A stretch of DNA of 18,999 bases from Pseudomonadota bacterium (lineage in GTDB: Bacteria; Pseudomonadota; Gammaproteobacteria; Pseudomonadales; Pseudohongiellaceae), in the NCBI GenBank assembly GCA_022563075.1, contig JADFOC010000005.1, positions 1 through 18,999 on the forward strand, written 5' to 3'. The notes beneath the pieces are model-generated. The model was given only the letters and a program-made list of their open reading frames with translations. It made no database searches and was not told the origin of the DNA. The translations under genes were made by a program, and so were the position numbers. Positions within the stretch are counted from its first letter, which is position 1, and every line of letters starts with the position of its first letter. Shown in pieces: positions 1-8,385 of this stretch.

Positions 1-2
1 TT

Positions 3-998
3 CGGTATCACCGGACTGATTCCCGTTTTCGCGCGCTGCATGAAAACGGCAGTTGGGATGATGGTGAGTTGATCAGCAGTGAAATTATTCCAATCCATGA
101 AGGCGCACCAGCGCTTCACTACGCCCAACAGTGCTTCGAAGGGCTGAAGGCTCAGACCGCCGAAGATGGACGGATCCTGTTGTTTCGTCCAGATCTCAAC
201 AGTGAGCGTATGCGGATTACGGCTCCTCGATTGCTGATGCCAGAAGTGCCGCAGCAATTGTTTATCCACGCCGTCGAGGAAACTGTGCGCGCCAATTATG
301 CCTGGATTCCACCTTACGGCTCTGGTGCGTCATTGTATATACGTCCCATGCTTATCGGCGTCGGCGAAAACCTGGGCTTAAAACCCGCACAAATATTTGA
401 ATTTCGCGTATTTGTGTCTCCGGTGGGTCCCTATTATCAAGAAGCAGGGCTCGCGGTTATTTCTTTGGCAGTTTCCGATATCGATCGGTCGCCACCGCGC
501 GGCACTGGTAACGTCAAGGCAGGGGCCAACTATGCCGGAGGCCTGTTGGCCACACAGATAGCCCAACAGCTGGGCGCCAACGAGGCGCTCTACCTGGATT
601 CGACGGAAAGTCGCTATATAGATGAAGCAGGATCGGCCAACATCATCATTGCGATGAAAGACGGCACGCTGGTTACACCCAAATCGGATGCTATCTTGCC
701 GAGCATCACCCGCCGGTCGCTGATGGTATTAGCCAAGGATCAATTACGACTCGAGACCGCGGAACGGCCAATCGACCTGCGCCGCGAGATCTCACAATTC
801 GAGGAAGCCGGGGCCTGCGGTACTGCTGCGGTGCTGTCTCCAATCGGGCGTATCTGGTTCGATGCTCAGTGGCACAATATTTACCAGGATGGCCAGTCCG
901 TCGGTCCCATCATGCAGCAGCTATACGACGCGTTGGTGGGTATTCAGAAAGGCGAGCTTACAGATCAGCACGGCTGGCTGCACGAAATCACACTCTAG
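3..998 (+). CDS. ilvE: Branched-chain amino acid aminotransferase, 5' truncated
   Basis: This is a PLP-dependent class IV aminotransferase that interconverts leucine, isoleucine and valine with their 2-oxo acids, using 2-oxoglutarate/glutamate, in the cytosol. The frame is open to the window edge: codons before the first possible start (TTG at 69) read like family sequence (YHRTDSRFRALHENGSWDDG), so the gene begins upstream. Visible landmarks are HYAQQCFEGLKA, the PLP-lysine motif GNVKAGANY (Lys at 516-518), EAGSANI, and CGTAAVLSPIG near the end. The CFEGLKA and NVKxGxNY forms suggest the larger, eukaryote-like BCAT type (ilvE type II) rather than the E. coli type; that is from memory of the family. 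The stop is TAG at 996-998. No terminator is evident before the topA promoter region. Confidence 0.93.
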   Translation, partial: RYHRTDSRFRALHENGSWDDGELISSEIIPIHEGAPALHYAQQCFEGLKAQTAEDGRILLFRPDLNSERMRITAPRLLMPEVPQQLFIHAVEETVRANYAWIPPYGSGASLYIRPMLIGVGENLGLKPAQIFEFRVFVSPVGPYYQEAGLAVISLAVSDIDRSPPRGTGNVKAGANYAGGLLATQIAQQLGANEALYLDSTESRYIDEAGSANIIIAMKDGTLVTPKSDAILPSITRRSLMVLAKDQLRLETAERPIDLRREISQFEEAGACGTAAVLSPIGRIWFDAQWHNIYQDGQSVGPIMQQLYDALVGIQKGELTDQHGWLHEITL

Positions 999-1219
999 TT
1001 GGCATCGATGGCGTGACCGGCATGGGCAACAGTTCCAACCGCCGCTTTCATTGCCTGTTCCAGTGGTTAGATGGAAGCATCCGCTAAGCTTTACCGGGTA
1101 CTCGATTTAGTACTCCAGGTCGAATCAGTATGGTCGATACGCTACTTGACACGCGTGCCTGGCTAAGGCTTTTGCCGCCGTCAAAATACCTGCCGGGATA
1201 AAATTTAATGAGCAAAATC

Positions 1220-1247
1220 TTGTGATTCGGGCAATCTGCTCTACAAT
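1220..1247 (+). promoter_or_regulatory. Putative sigma70 promoter P1 of topA
   Basis: TTGTGA (1220-1225) and TACAAT (1242-1247) are separated by 16 bp, matching 4/6 and 5/6 of the sigma70 consensus. It lies about 100 bp before the topA start in AT-rich DNA. This is inferred from sequence alone. Confidence 0.45.
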
Positions 1248-1263
1248 TTTTTTAAGAGAAAAC

Positions 1264-1292
1264 TTGACCGATCTCCAACTTAACCTTATATA
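1264..1292 (+). promoter_or_regulatory. Putative sigma70 promoter P2 of topA
   Basis: TTGACC (1264-1269) and TATATA (1287-1292) are separated by exactly 17 bp, matching 5/6 and 4/6 of consensus. Transcription would start near 1299, leaving a leader of about 50 nt before topA. Together with P1 it suggests tandem promoters, as known for topA of E. coli, where supercoiling controls expression. Confidence 0.5.
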
Positions 1293-1347
1293 TGTGCGCT
1301 GCTCGGACAGCCACAACCACTTTCATTCATCAAAATTGCTTTAATAA

Positions 1348-3993
1348 ATGTCGATATCACTGGTCATAGTAGAATCACCTGCGAAGGCGAAAACCATCAA
1401 CAAGTATCTGGGACCAGAATTCGTGGTCAAATCCAGCGTGGGGCACATTCGTGATCTTCCCACCAGTGGCAATGGTAAGCCCATCGATGCTAAAGCACGT
1501 GCAGCCGCCGCTGCCGCCACCCGAAAAATGAATCCGGAAGAGAAAGCGATCTACAAGAAAAAGAAAGCCAAACAACAACTTATAAGTCGAATGGGCATCG
1601 ACCCGGATAATGACTGGAAAGCAAATTACCAGATTCTGCCGGGCAAGGAAAAGATCGTTTCTGAACTAAAAAAACTTGCCAAAGATGCTGACAATATCTA
1701 CCTGGCAACCGACCTTGACCGGGAGGGTGAGGCTATCGCATGGCACCTCAAGGAATCCATCGGCGGTGATCCAAAACGTTATAAACGGGTCGTGTTCAAT
1801 GAGATAACCAAACGTGCCATTACGCAAGCCTTTGCTGAGCCGGGCGAACTCGATATGCGTTATGTCGAAGCGCAACAGGCACGACGATTCCTCGATCGCG
1901 TCGTCGGTTTTATGGTGTCGCCCCTGCTGTGGTCAAAAGTAGCAAGAGGCTTGTCTGCAGGTCGTGTGCAGTCGGTAGCATTACGCTTGGTAGTGGAGCG
2001 TGAACGGGAGATCCGTGCATTCATTCCCGAAGAATATTGGGAAATCTATGCAAAACTCGAAACTGGTTCCGAAGAAAAACTGCGCTGTCAGGTAGTCAAG
2101 CAGGCTGGCAGCAACTTTCGTCCGAATGACAAGGCAACCACAGATTTAGCGCTACAGGCATTAACATCCGCGCAATTCAAGGTTTTGAAGCGAGACGATC
2201 GGCCCACGTCATCAAAGCCAAAACCTCCGTTAATCACTTCCACCTTGCAACAGGCCGCCAGCACTCGGCTTGGTTTTGGTGTAAAGAAAACCATGATGAT
2301 GGCGCAGCGCCTGTATGAAGCGGGATACATCACTTACATGCGTACCGACTCCATCCATCTAAGCAATGATGCCCTTAGCATGTGTCGCCGCTACATCGAT
2401 GAATGTTTTGGCGCGAAGTACCTGCTGGAAAAACCGGTGTTCTATAGCTCCAAAGAGGGGGCGCAGGAGGCGCATGAAGCGGTTCGCCCTACCGATGTAC
2501 GCGTGGTAGCAGAGCGGCTCAAGGCCATGGACACCGACGCCGTGCGCCTGTATGCCTTGATCTGGCAGTACTTCGTAGCCTGCCAGATGCCGGCCGCCAA
2601 GTATCTGAGTAGTACAATTTCGGTGACGGCGGCCGAATTCGAATTACGCACCAAAGGACGCATTATGCAATTCGATGGCTATCTCAAAGTCATGCCATCG
2701 AAAGAGGAAGACCTGGTTCTGCCAGATGTTGCAGTAGGCTCAATCTTGCATCTGAAGCAGTTGCAACCGACGCAGAATTTCACCAAGCCACCTCCCAGGT
2801 TTACCGAAGCCAGCCTGGTAAAGGAACTGGAGAAACGGGACATCGGCAGGCCCTCTACCTATGCATCGATTATTTCCACCATTCAGGACCGCGGCTATGT
2901 AAAAATCGAAAACAAGCGATTCTATGCATTAAAAATGGGTGACATTGTTGCCGAACGCCTGCATGAGAGTTTCGCTGAATTGATGGATTACGATTTTACC
3001 GCGAAGATGGAAGACTCCCTGGATGAGGTCGCGGCCGGGCATACCAACTGGAAAAATCTGCTGAATGATTTTTATGCGGGATTCACCAGTGAGTTGGCAA
3101 AAGCCCAGGCCGAAGAAGGGGGCATGCGCACCAACGATCCGACCGATACAGACATCGAATGTCCCAAGTGCAGCAGGCACATGCAAATTAGAACGGCATC
3201 AACCGGTGTATTCCTCGGCTGCTCTGGTTACGCGCTGCCACCAAAGGAGCGTTGCAAATCCACAGTCAACCTTACGCCGGGTGAGGATGCAATACGAACC
3301 GATTCACTCGAGGAAGCCGAAATACAGGAAAACATCCTGCTGCGGAACAAGCATCGTTGTTCTATTTGCAATACTGCGATGGACACCTATCTCATCGATG
3401 AGAAACGAAAATTACATGTGTGTGGTGACAACCCCGACTGTCTGGGCTATGAAGTAGAACATGGCGAATTCAAGATTCGTGGCTACGATGGTCCGGTAAT
3501 CGAATGCGATAAGTGCGGCGCCGACATGCAATTAAAGACGGGGCGCTTCGGCAAGTATTTTGGCTGCAGCAGTGAAGACTGCAAGAACACTCGCAAGTTA
3601 CTTCGCAATGGAGAGGCAGCTCCGCCAAAGATGGAACCGGTACCAATGCCAGAGTTGGCCTGTGCTACCGTGGACGATCATTATGTGCTCAGAGATGGCG
3701 CGGCAGGGCTGTTCCTGGCGGCCAGCAAGTTCCCTCGAAATCGTGAAACCAGAGCACCCTTGGTGGAGGAATTGTTAGCGCATAAAGATGCGATCGATCC
3801 TAAGTACAGCTTCTTGTTCGATGCCCCAATCGAGGACGAGCAAGGCAATAAGACCCTGATTCGCTTTAGCCGCAAGACCAAAGAACAATACGTTCAGAGT
3901 GAAGTAAACAAGAAGGCGACCGGCTGGAAAGCATTTTACCGCGACGGTGGTTGGCAAATTACCAAACCGGTAAAAAAATCGGCCAAGAAATAG
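1348..3993 (+). CDS. topA: DNA topoisomerase I (type IA)
   Basis: This enzyme relaxes negatively supercoiled DNA by transient single-strand cleavage through a 5'-phosphotyrosine link and opposes gyrase on the nucleoid. The 881-residue length fits the family (865 in E. coli). The N-terminal Toprim domain begins [13 protein letters not shown] and continues to the acidic motif [11 protein letters not shown]. The active-site tyrosine is Tyr330 in YITYMRTDS (Tyr319 in E. coli). The C-terminal part has three zinc-ribbon-like clusters starting near Cys605 (CPKC), Cys671 (CSIC) and Cys720 (CDKC), then a TopA C-terminal repeat region and a lysine-rich tail (KPVKKSAKK). The ATG at 1348 gives the conserved start [16 protein letters not shown], although no clear Shine-Dalgarno precedes it in the AT-rich leader. 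It runs convergent to lexA with only 35 bp between the stops and no hairpin terminator visible. Confidence 0.98.
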   Translation: MSISLVIVESPAKAKTINKYLGPEFVVKSSVGHIRDLPTSGNGKPIDAKARAAAAAATRKMNPEEKAIYKKKKAKQQLISRMGIDPDNDWKANYQILPGKEKIVSELKKLAKDADNIYLATDLDREGEAIAWHLKESIGGDPKRYKRVVFNEITKRAITQAFAEPGELDMRYVEAQQARRFLDRVVGFMVSPLLWSKVARGLSAGRVQSVALRLVVEREREIRAFIPEEYWEIYAKLETGSEEKLRCQVVKQAGSNFRPNDKATTDLALQALTSAQFKVLKRDDRPTSSKPKPPLITSTLQQAASTRLGFGVKKTMMMAQRLYEAGYITYMRTDSIHLSNDALSMCRRYIDECFGAKYLLEKPVFYSSKEGAQEAHEAVRPTDVRVVAERLKAMDTDAVRLYALIWQYFVACQMPAAKYLSSTISVTAAEFELRTKGRIMQFDGYLKVMPSKEEDLVLPDVAVGSILHLKQLQPTQNFTKPPPRFTEASLVKELEKRDIGRPSTYASIISTIQDRGYVKIENKRFYALKMGDIVAERLHESFAELMDYDFTAKMEDSLDEVAAGHTNWKNLLNDFYAGFTSELAKAQAEEGGMRTNDPTDTDIECPKCSRHMQIRTASTGVFLGCSGYALPPKERCKSTVNLTPGEDAIRTDSLEEAEIQENILLRNKHRCSICNTAMDTYLIDEKRKLHVCGDNPDCLGYEVEHGEFKIRGYDGPVIECDKCGADMQLKTGRFGKYFGCSSEDCKNTRKLLRNGEAAPPKMEPVPMPELACATVDDHYVLRDGAAGLFLAASKFPRNRETRAPLVEELLAHKDAIDPKYSFLFDAPIEDEQGNKTLIRFSRKTKEQYVQSEVNKKATGWKAFYRDGGWQITKPVKKSAKK

Positions 3994-4028
3994 CCGCAGG
4001 CCGTCTGTCTACATCCAGGCGCTAAACA

Positions 4029-4637
4029 TCAAACACCGCGCCGAATGACACCGACACTAATCCCTTCGATGACAAAATCATCGCGGCGCAGATCCACTTC
4101 GATAGGAGCAAACTCCTTATTTTCCGCGATCAGGTTTATTCGGTATTTACTGCGGCATTTCTCAAAGCGCTTGACGGTTACTTCATCATTAATCCTGGCC
4201 ACCACAATATCACCGTCATTCGCCTGATTAGTTTTGTGAACAGCTAACAGATCATCTTCGTAGATACCGATATCCACCATGCTGGTACCTTTGACCGTCA
4301 GCAGATAATCCGCGCGTGGCGAAAATAGATCGGGAGGTAAATCACAGTAATCAGCAATACATTCTTCGGCTAAAATCGGACTGCCGGCAGCAACCTGGCC
4401 AATGATCGGGAGACCTAATTGTTCACTAATGGGGAGACGGATGCCGCGTGAAGTGCCTGGCAACATCTCAATAGCACCTTTTCTTGCCAGCGCTCGCAAG
4501 TGTTCTTCGGCTGCATTGGGCGATTTAAATCCCATCGCCTGAGCAATTTCCATTCTTGTCGGGGGAAACCCTGCATCCTGCAAATAGTGCTTAATGTACT
4601 CAAGAATTTCTTCCTGACGTGACGTTAGCTTATGCAT
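4029..4637 (-). CDS. lexA: LexA repressor
   Basis: LexA is the master repressor of the SOS response: it binds SOS boxes as a dimer and inactivates itself by self-cleavage when RecA filaments form on single-stranded DNA. At 202 residues it is as long as E. coli LexA. The N-terminal winged helix (about 1-65, [12 protein letters not shown]... to TSRGIRL) is followed by the S24 peptidase-like domain. The cleavage bond Ala84-Gly85 (QVAAGSP), nucleophile Ser119 (VKGTSM) and general base Lys156 (VTVKRF) fall at exactly the E. coli positions, so it should be fully autocleavable. The ATG at 4637 is preceded by an AGGG ribosome site. Autoregulation is indicated by the SOS box about 25 bp upstream overlapping the -10 element. 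The sulA gene that accompanies lexA in Pseudomonas is not found next to it. Confidence 0.98.
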   Translation of the reverse strand: MHKLTSRQEEILEYIKHYLQDAGFPPTRMEIAQAMGFKSPNAAEEHLRALARKGAIEMLPGTSRGIRLPISEQLGLPIIGQVAAGSPILAEECIADYCDLPPDLFSPRADYLLTVKGTSMVDIGIYEDDLLAVHKTNQANDGDIVVARINDEVTVKRFEKCRSKYRINLIAENKEFAPIEVDLRRDDFVIEGISVGVIRRGV

Positions 4638-4662
4638 AGCAAAACCCTGAACTGTAATATTA

Positions 4663-4678
4663 CTGTAATTATATACAG
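4663..4678 (-). promoter_or_regulatory. SOS box (LexA operator)
   Basis: CTGTAATTATATACAG fits the gammaproteobacterial consensus CTGT-N8-ACAG with both half sites perfect and an AT-rich core. It ends 25 bp before the lexA start and its core contains the -10 element, so binding would block RNA polymerase. Further ACTGTAAT half sites at 4651-4658 and 4662-4669 stand in tandem at an 11-bp spacing, about one helical turn, which may allow a second weaker contact. Confidence 0.92.
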
Positions 4679-4695
4679 TTATCTGGCGATAACAA
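4668..4695 (-). promoter_or_regulatory. lexA promoter
   Basis: Read on the minus strand, TTGTTA (4695-4690) and a perfect TATAAT (4673-4668) are separated by 16 bp. The -10 lies wholly inside the LexA operator, giving a simple steric autorepression design. Confidence 0.7.
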
Positions 4696-5044
4696 GATAT
4701 CTTTAGTGGCCTTCAGCATGGGCGGGCGCTCTTGCTTACCAGGTGTATTACTAGCTTTGGTGTTTACTGCCAGGGACTGGTTTGTCGCAGACTTCGTTCG
4801 GTCATGCTGGTAGCCGCAGCGGGTAGGATGTTCTTGCTTAAGGATTTACTGGCAGGTTCGCTGTAATTGGAGATCAGTCAACGGATTTGGTAAAACCATG
4901 GGCACATAACCACAGCTTTGTTGGTGCCGAGCAATTTATGCATAGCCAAGGGTGTGGCGAAGAGATTTATCTGCCGGTGCCATCGGTGCATACTGATGAT
5001 TTTCAAGGTACCGGCACTAGCAGAAGAAGTGACTCCAAAGGGGG

Positions 5045-5371
5045 TTATAGAATTTTGAAATCGTCGCCTAAATCCATCAGTTCTGGTTCGATATTCGAAA
5101 GGGCACCAGAAAAATTTTCGGGGACTATCGTTTGATCGGAATAGACCTGATCTTCTGCACTGAGTGCGTAGGGGTTGCGCCAATCTTCGGGCGCTACGGC
5201 CGGAGCCAGATAAAGTTGGGCCCAGGTTACGTCGTCATATTCGCCCACTTCACCATCAACCAACTGGTATTCGATGGAGCCGCTTTCTTCATCGTATGCT
5301 ACAACTTCGAAAAGGTTACCGTTGGCTACATCTTGATACCAGGCAGAAACCTCGGGCGCGAGTTTGTTCAT
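5045..5371 (-). CDS. Small acidic conserved protein (DUF6763-like)
   Basis: This is a 108-residue, strongly acidic soluble protein with no signal peptide or membrane segment. The N-terminal half has the pattern MNKLAPEVSAWYQDVANGNL followed by FEVVAYDEESGSIEYQLVDG and a tryptophan-containing segment (YDDVTWAQL). This resembles a small gammaproteobacterial family of unknown function that I recall as DUF6763. The C-terminal third (from about residue 75) is lower in conservation signal and rich in D/E. The ATG at 5371 is supported by GGAG 8 nt upstream. In Pseudomonas I recall a homologue also lying between topA and lexA/sulA, so the position supports a vertically inherited gene. Function is unknown; the repeated beta-strand-like pattern suggests a small barrel, but that is inference. 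Confidence 0.8.
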   Translation of the reverse strand: MNKLAPEVSAWYQDVANGNLFEVVAYDEESGSIEYQLVDGEVGEYDDVTWAQLYLAPAVAPEDWRNPYALSAEDQVYSDQTIVPENFSGALSNIEPELMDLGDDFKIL

Positions 5372-5626
5372 TGCCGTGTCTCCAGGCTAAAAGGAAATTA
5401 ACTGCTTATAAATAACTCCTGTGTTGCTAAGTTAAAGCATGATTTAGTGAACGACTATTGTTTACTATAGTAACTTTTACACAAAAATAAAAAGCATTTT
5501 TTAGGTCGGGCAGGAGGCAACGTTAGCATTCAAATTAACACCTAATGCTAAGCGGCTGACTCAGCTAAGAAACTAAACTTTACTCGACTAAAACTTATTT
5601 GTAATAATTCGCTAAAATATTTTGCC
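5372..5626. promoter_or_regulatory. Divergent AT-rich promoter region with palindrome
   Basis: This 255-bp spacer separates the DUF6763-like gene (minus) from nagZ (plus) and must hold both promoters. A perfect 12-bp palindrome TTACTATAGTAA lies at 5462-5473 and could be an operator. For the minus-strand gene a -10-like TATAAG (on the minus strand, within about 5405-5411) is present without a good -35. For nagZ, TAAAAT at 5613-5618 is a possible -10, but it sits almost at the start codon and has no -35. The promoters are therefore not resolved. Confidence 0.35.
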
Positions 5627-6664
5627 GTGAAACCAATGAACGAAAATAATCAGCCGCTTGGCGTTTTAATGCTGGATCTTGAGGGCCTGGTTCTCACCGC
5701 TTTAGAACAAGAATTATTACAAAGACCCTCTGTGGGCGGCCTAATTCTATTTAGCAGGAATTTCACTTCTCCTGCTCAACTTGAAGACTTGATAGCCGCC
5801 GTTCGTGACCGCACCAGGGGGCTGTTGATTGCCGTCGATCAGGAGGGGGGCAGGGTGCAACGATTCCGCGAAGGCTTTCTTGAATTGCCGGCACTGCACA
5901 CTATCGGTTTACTTGCGGCGCATGATCTGGAACATGCTCGATTGGTGGCCAAGCAATGTGGCTGGGCGATGGCCGCTGAAATCTTGCACTACGGAATCGA
6001 CTTCAGTTTTGCCCCGGTTTTGGATTTGTACCATGCAGACAGCCGTGCCATAAAAGAACGTGCATTTTCGGCCAGTGTTGAGTTAGTCATCGAATTGGCG
6101 AGAGCATATATCGCCGGCATGCACGAAGCTGGCATGGCGGCGACCGGCAAACACTTTCCTGGACACGGTACTGTGAGTGCAGACTCACATGTGGAACTAC
6201 CCACCGATGACCGCAGTGCCGAGGAATTGCTGGGGACTGATTTCAAAACATTCGCCGCTTGTATCGACACGCTGGATGCCATCATGCCAGCCCATGTGTT
6301 ATACCCCGCAGTAGATTCGGTCGGTGCGGGTTACTCCAGGATTTGGCTACAGACCAAACTACGTGACGAGCTGGGATTTGCCGGTGTCGTGTTCAGTGAT
6401 GATCTGACCATGGCCTCCGCGCGCAGTGCCGGTAGTGTGGTCAACCGTGCGGAAATGGCCCTGGCAGCAGGCTGTGACATGATACTGGTGTGCAATGATC
6501 GCGCTGGCGCCGTGAGTGTGGCTGACTGGCTGGATCAAGCAGACCATCCTGGGAATACTGCATTAAATTGCATGCGCGGCGCTGCCGCTGCTGATATATC
6601 TAATCTTTACGCAGAAACGAGATGGGCTGAAGTACAGGACTTAATTAAGTCTATCTCTCACTAA
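5627..6664 (+). CDS. nagZ: Beta-N-acetylhexosaminidase NagZ
   Basis: This is a cytoplasmic glycoside hydrolase of family 3 that removes N-acetylglucosamine from 1,6-anhydro-muropeptides during peptidoglycan recycling; its products can feed AmpR-type beta-lactamase induction. The single TIM-barrel domain fits 345 residues. Visible are VDQEGGRVQR (about 70-79), the substrate loop K175-HFPGHG followed by Asp186-Ser187-His188 (family catalytic Asp/His pair), MPAHVLYP, and the nucleophile region FSDDLTM (Asp268/269). The reported start is GTG 5627; an in-frame ATG at 5636, three codons on, gives MNENNQPLGVLMLDLEG and is equally plausible, as neither has a clear ribosome site. It is the first gene of a tight cluster with mscS (17-bp gap) and hpt. 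Confidence 0.96.
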   Translation: MKPMNENNQPLGVLMLDLEGLVLTALEQELLQRPSVGGLILFSRNFTSPAQLEDLIAAVRDRTRGLLIAVDQEGGRVQRFREGFLELPALHTIGLLAAHDLEHARLVAKQCGWAMAAEILHYGIDFSFAPVLDLYHADSRAIKERAFSASVELVIELARAYIAGMHEAGMAATGKHFPGHGTVSADSHVELPTDDRSAEELLGTDFKTFAACIDTLDAIMPAHVLYPAVDSVGAGYSRIWLQTKLRDELGFAGVVFSDDLTMASARSAGSVVNRAEMALAAGCDMILVCNDRAGAVSVADWLDQADHPGNTALNCMRGAAAADISNLYAETRWAEVQDLIKSISH

Positions 6665-6681
6665 ATTATGAAGAGGCACCA

Positions 6682-7794
6682 ATGATAGATTTATTTTCAT
6701 TCGATAGTTTGGGGGATTTCAGGTGGGGCGTACAGGTATTCGCTGTGGTTAGCGTTACTTTGCTGGGGCGTTATTTCGCCGGGCGCCTATTGGACGTACT
6801 GGAGCGACAGCTGACAAAGACAGAAAATGTGTGGGATGACGCGGTATTCGAGGCGGCAAGATCGCCCCTGAATTGGTTCATTCTGATCATGGGACTGTTG
6901 TGGGCGGTAGGTATTAGCGGTGACTACATGGGCAGTGATCTGTTTTCTCCCAACAACCTGGATCTGATCCGGCAACTCACGTTTGTTGTCCTGATCATGC
7001 TGTTCATGGTGCGCTTCATTAGCTTGGCTGAGGCTAGAATAGCTGAGCAGCTGACCGCCGATCCTGATTCTGAACAGACACGCATGGACCCCACCACACT
7101 CACTGCATTGGCCAAGCTGTTGCGGCTGTCGGTAATTATTTCGGCGGCATTGATTGCCTTACCAACCTTAGGCATAGAAATTACCGCGTTATTGGCGTTT
7201 GGCGGAGTTGGTGGCATCGCGGTGGGTTTCGCGGCCCAGGATTTACTCGCGAATTTTTTTGGTGGCCTGATGATCTACATGGACCGACCGTTTGCCATCG
7301 GGGACTGGATAAGATCGCCCGATAGAGAAATCGAAGGAACCGTAGAGAGTATCGGCTGGCGGCTGACGGTGGTGCGCACTTTCGACAAGCGCCCGCTGTA
7401 CATTCCGAATGCGGTTTTTAATACGCTGGCACTGGAAAACCCTTCGCGGATGAGTAACCGACGAATCAAAGAAACGATTGGTATTCGCTATCAGGATGCG
7501 TCGAAGATGGGCGTTATCGTGGCCGCCGTGAAAACCATGTTGGAGAATCACGAAGAGATCGATACCACCCAAACCCTGATTGTGAATCTCGTCAGCTACG
7601 CACCTTCATCCTTGGATTTCTTTATCTACACATTTACCAAGACCACCAATTGGATTCGATTTCACGAGATCAAACAGGATGTCATGTTGAAGATTATCGA
7701 CATTGTAAAATCTCATGGCGCAGATTTTGCCTTTCCTACCACCACGCTCGATGGAATCGATCGGATCAGACCAGAACCTGACGCAGTTACTTGA
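6682..7794 (+). CDS. MscS-family mechanosensitive ion channel
   Basis: This is an inner-membrane channel expected to open under membrane tension and release solutes on hypo-osmotic shock. The 370-residue protein shows hydrophobic segments at about 15-35, 62-78, 97-115 and 146-162, then the pore helix at about 166-196 with the glycine/alanine-rich GGVGGIAVGFAAQ and the following NFFGGLMIYMDRPF. The cytoplasmic beta domain (IGDWI... GTVESIGWRLTVVRT... IPNAVF) and the alpha/beta cage end in FPTTTLDG, a feature I associate with YnaI-type members. It is longer than E. coli MscS (286) because of extra N-terminal helices. GAGG at 6673-6676 supports the ATG. Its stop overlaps the proposed TTG start of the next gene (TTGA), pointing to translational coupling. 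Confidence 0.93.
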   Translation: MIDLFSFDSLGDFRWGVQVFAVVSVTLLGRYFAGRLLDVLERQLTKTENVWDDAVFEAARSPLNWFILIMGLLWAVGISGDYMGSDLFSPNNLDLIRQLTFVVLIMLFMVRFISLAEARIAEQLTADPDSEQTRMDPTTLTALAKLLRLSVIISAALIALPTLGIEITALLAFGGVGGIAVGFAAQDLLANFFGGLMIYMDRPFAIGDWIRSPDREIEGTVESIGWRLTVVRTFDKRPLYIPNAVFNTLALENPSRMSNRRIKETIGIRYQDASKMGVIVAAVKTMLENHEEIDTTQTLIVNLVSYAPSSLDFFIYTFTKTTNWIRFHEIKQDVMLKIIDIVKSHGADFAFPTTTLDGIDRIRPEPDAVT

Positions 7795-8369
7795 ACTATG
7801 GAAAAGTGAAAGCGGTGACCCCGGAAGAAATAACTCAGGTTAAGCACCGGGCTCGCCGCCTCCACGGCGCCGAAGAAGTAGAGCGGGCGCTGGATAAAAT
7901 GGCAGCGGAAATCAGCTTGAAAATCGCAGACGCCAACCCGATCATCTTGTGTGTGATGAATGGGGGATTAATTACTACTGGAAAGTTAGCCACCAGGCTG
8001 GACTTTCCCCTGCAGCTCGACTACCTGCATGCGACGCGCTACCGCGATAAAATAACCGGGTCGGTGCTGCACTGGGCAGTCTATCCGCAGCTTGCGTTAC
8101 GCGCGCGAGTGGTGCTTGTCGTCGATGACATCTTGGACCAAGGCGCAACCCTCGATGGGATACTCTCCTATTGTCGAGCACAGGGGGCGAGGGCTGTCTA
8201 TTCCGCGGTGTTGATCAATAAGACCCCTGCGCAAAAACTCTCTGCGGTGCAGGCAGATTTTATTGGCCTGGAGATAGGGGATGAGTATGTCTTTGGTTAT
8301 GGCATGGATTATAAGAGCTACCTGCGCAATGCCCCGGGAATCTTCGCGGTGGCAGCACAAGACAAATAA
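7791..8369 (+). CDS. hpt: Hypoxanthine-guanine phosphoribosyltransferase
   Basis: This enzyme salvages hypoxanthine and/or guanine by transfer onto PRPP, giving IMP or GMP in the cytosol. It is a type I PRTase of up to 192 residues: pyrophosphate loop CVMNGGL (about 54-60), a LHATRYR flexible-loop region, the PRPP signature VVLVVDDILDQGATLDG (107-123), and a C-terminal base-binding part with FIGLEIGDEYVFGYGMDY. The TTG at 7791 overlaps the mscS stop by 4 bp; in-frame GTG codons at 7806 and 7815 are alternatives and would give 187 or 184 residues, closer to the usual length. No strong ribosome site decides between them. From memory, hpt follows nagZ in several marine gammaproteobacteria. Exact base preference cannot be read from the sequence. 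Confidence 0.9.
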   Translation: MNYGKVKAVTPEEITQVKHRARRLHGAEEVERALDKMAAEISLKIADANPIILCVMNGGLITTGKLATRLDFPLQLDYLHATRYRDKITGSVLHWAVYPQLALRARVVLVVDDILDQGATLDGILSYCRAQGARAVYSAVLINKTPAQKLSAVQADFIGLEIGDEYVFGYGMDYKSYLRNAPGIFAVAAQDK

Positions 8370-8385
8370 TGTTTTACCGATTGGC

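Larger units (their letters stand above)
999..1347. other. Intergenic region upstream of topA
   Basis: This is a 349-bp stretch between the aminotransferase and topA with no supported gene. The first 90 bases look compositionally coding but give only a 21-codon ATG frame (1022-1087) with no ribosome site or recognisable product. The last 130 bases are AT-rich and carry two promoter-like elements, listed separately. A short dyad GTACT-N6-AGTAC near 1098-1113 is too weak to call a terminator. Confidence 0.6.
4638..5044. other. lexA upstream region without a gene
   Basis: About 400 bp lie between lexA and the small acidic gene, both on the minus strand. The lexA-proximal 60 bp hold the promoter and SOS box. 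The remainder (about 4700-5044) shows no convincing reading frame: the longer open frames overlap the neighbouring gene or lack family-like sequence. An imperfect 10-bp inverted repeat, TGCCGGTGCC (4972-4981) with GGTACCGGCA (5007-5016), lies 28 bp past the upstream gene's stop. It could form a hairpin in the transcript, but no U-tract follows. Confidence 0.5.

Noticed and set aside
1022..1087. Short ATG frame of 21 codons between the aminotransferase and topA
   Set aside because: It has no ribosome site, no recognisable product and no conserved neighbour spacing; probably chance or old coding remnant.
1146..1151. Perfect TTGACA hexamer next to the palindrome CACGCGTG
   Set aside because: No acceptable -10 lies 15-19 bp downstream, and it is 200 bp from topA.
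3994..4028. Bidirectional terminator expected between convergent topA and lexA
   Set aside because: The 35-bp gap has no GC-rich inverted repeat or T-run that I can find.
4718..4816. Plus-strand ATG frame of 32 codons divergent from lexA, considered as sulA or a remnant
   Set aside because: The translation (MGGRSCLPGVLLALVF...) shows no SulA-like motif and no ribosome site.
4878..5183. Minus-strand open frame of about 100 codons overlapping the DUF6763-like gene
   Set aside because: It overlaps the better-supported acidic gene in another frame and has irregular, arginine/serine-rich composition typical of shadow frames.
5484..5502. AAAAAGCATTTTTT-type AT dyad as a terminator
   Set aside because: The stem is purely A/T, lies in a divergent promoter region and would not terminate any annotated gene.
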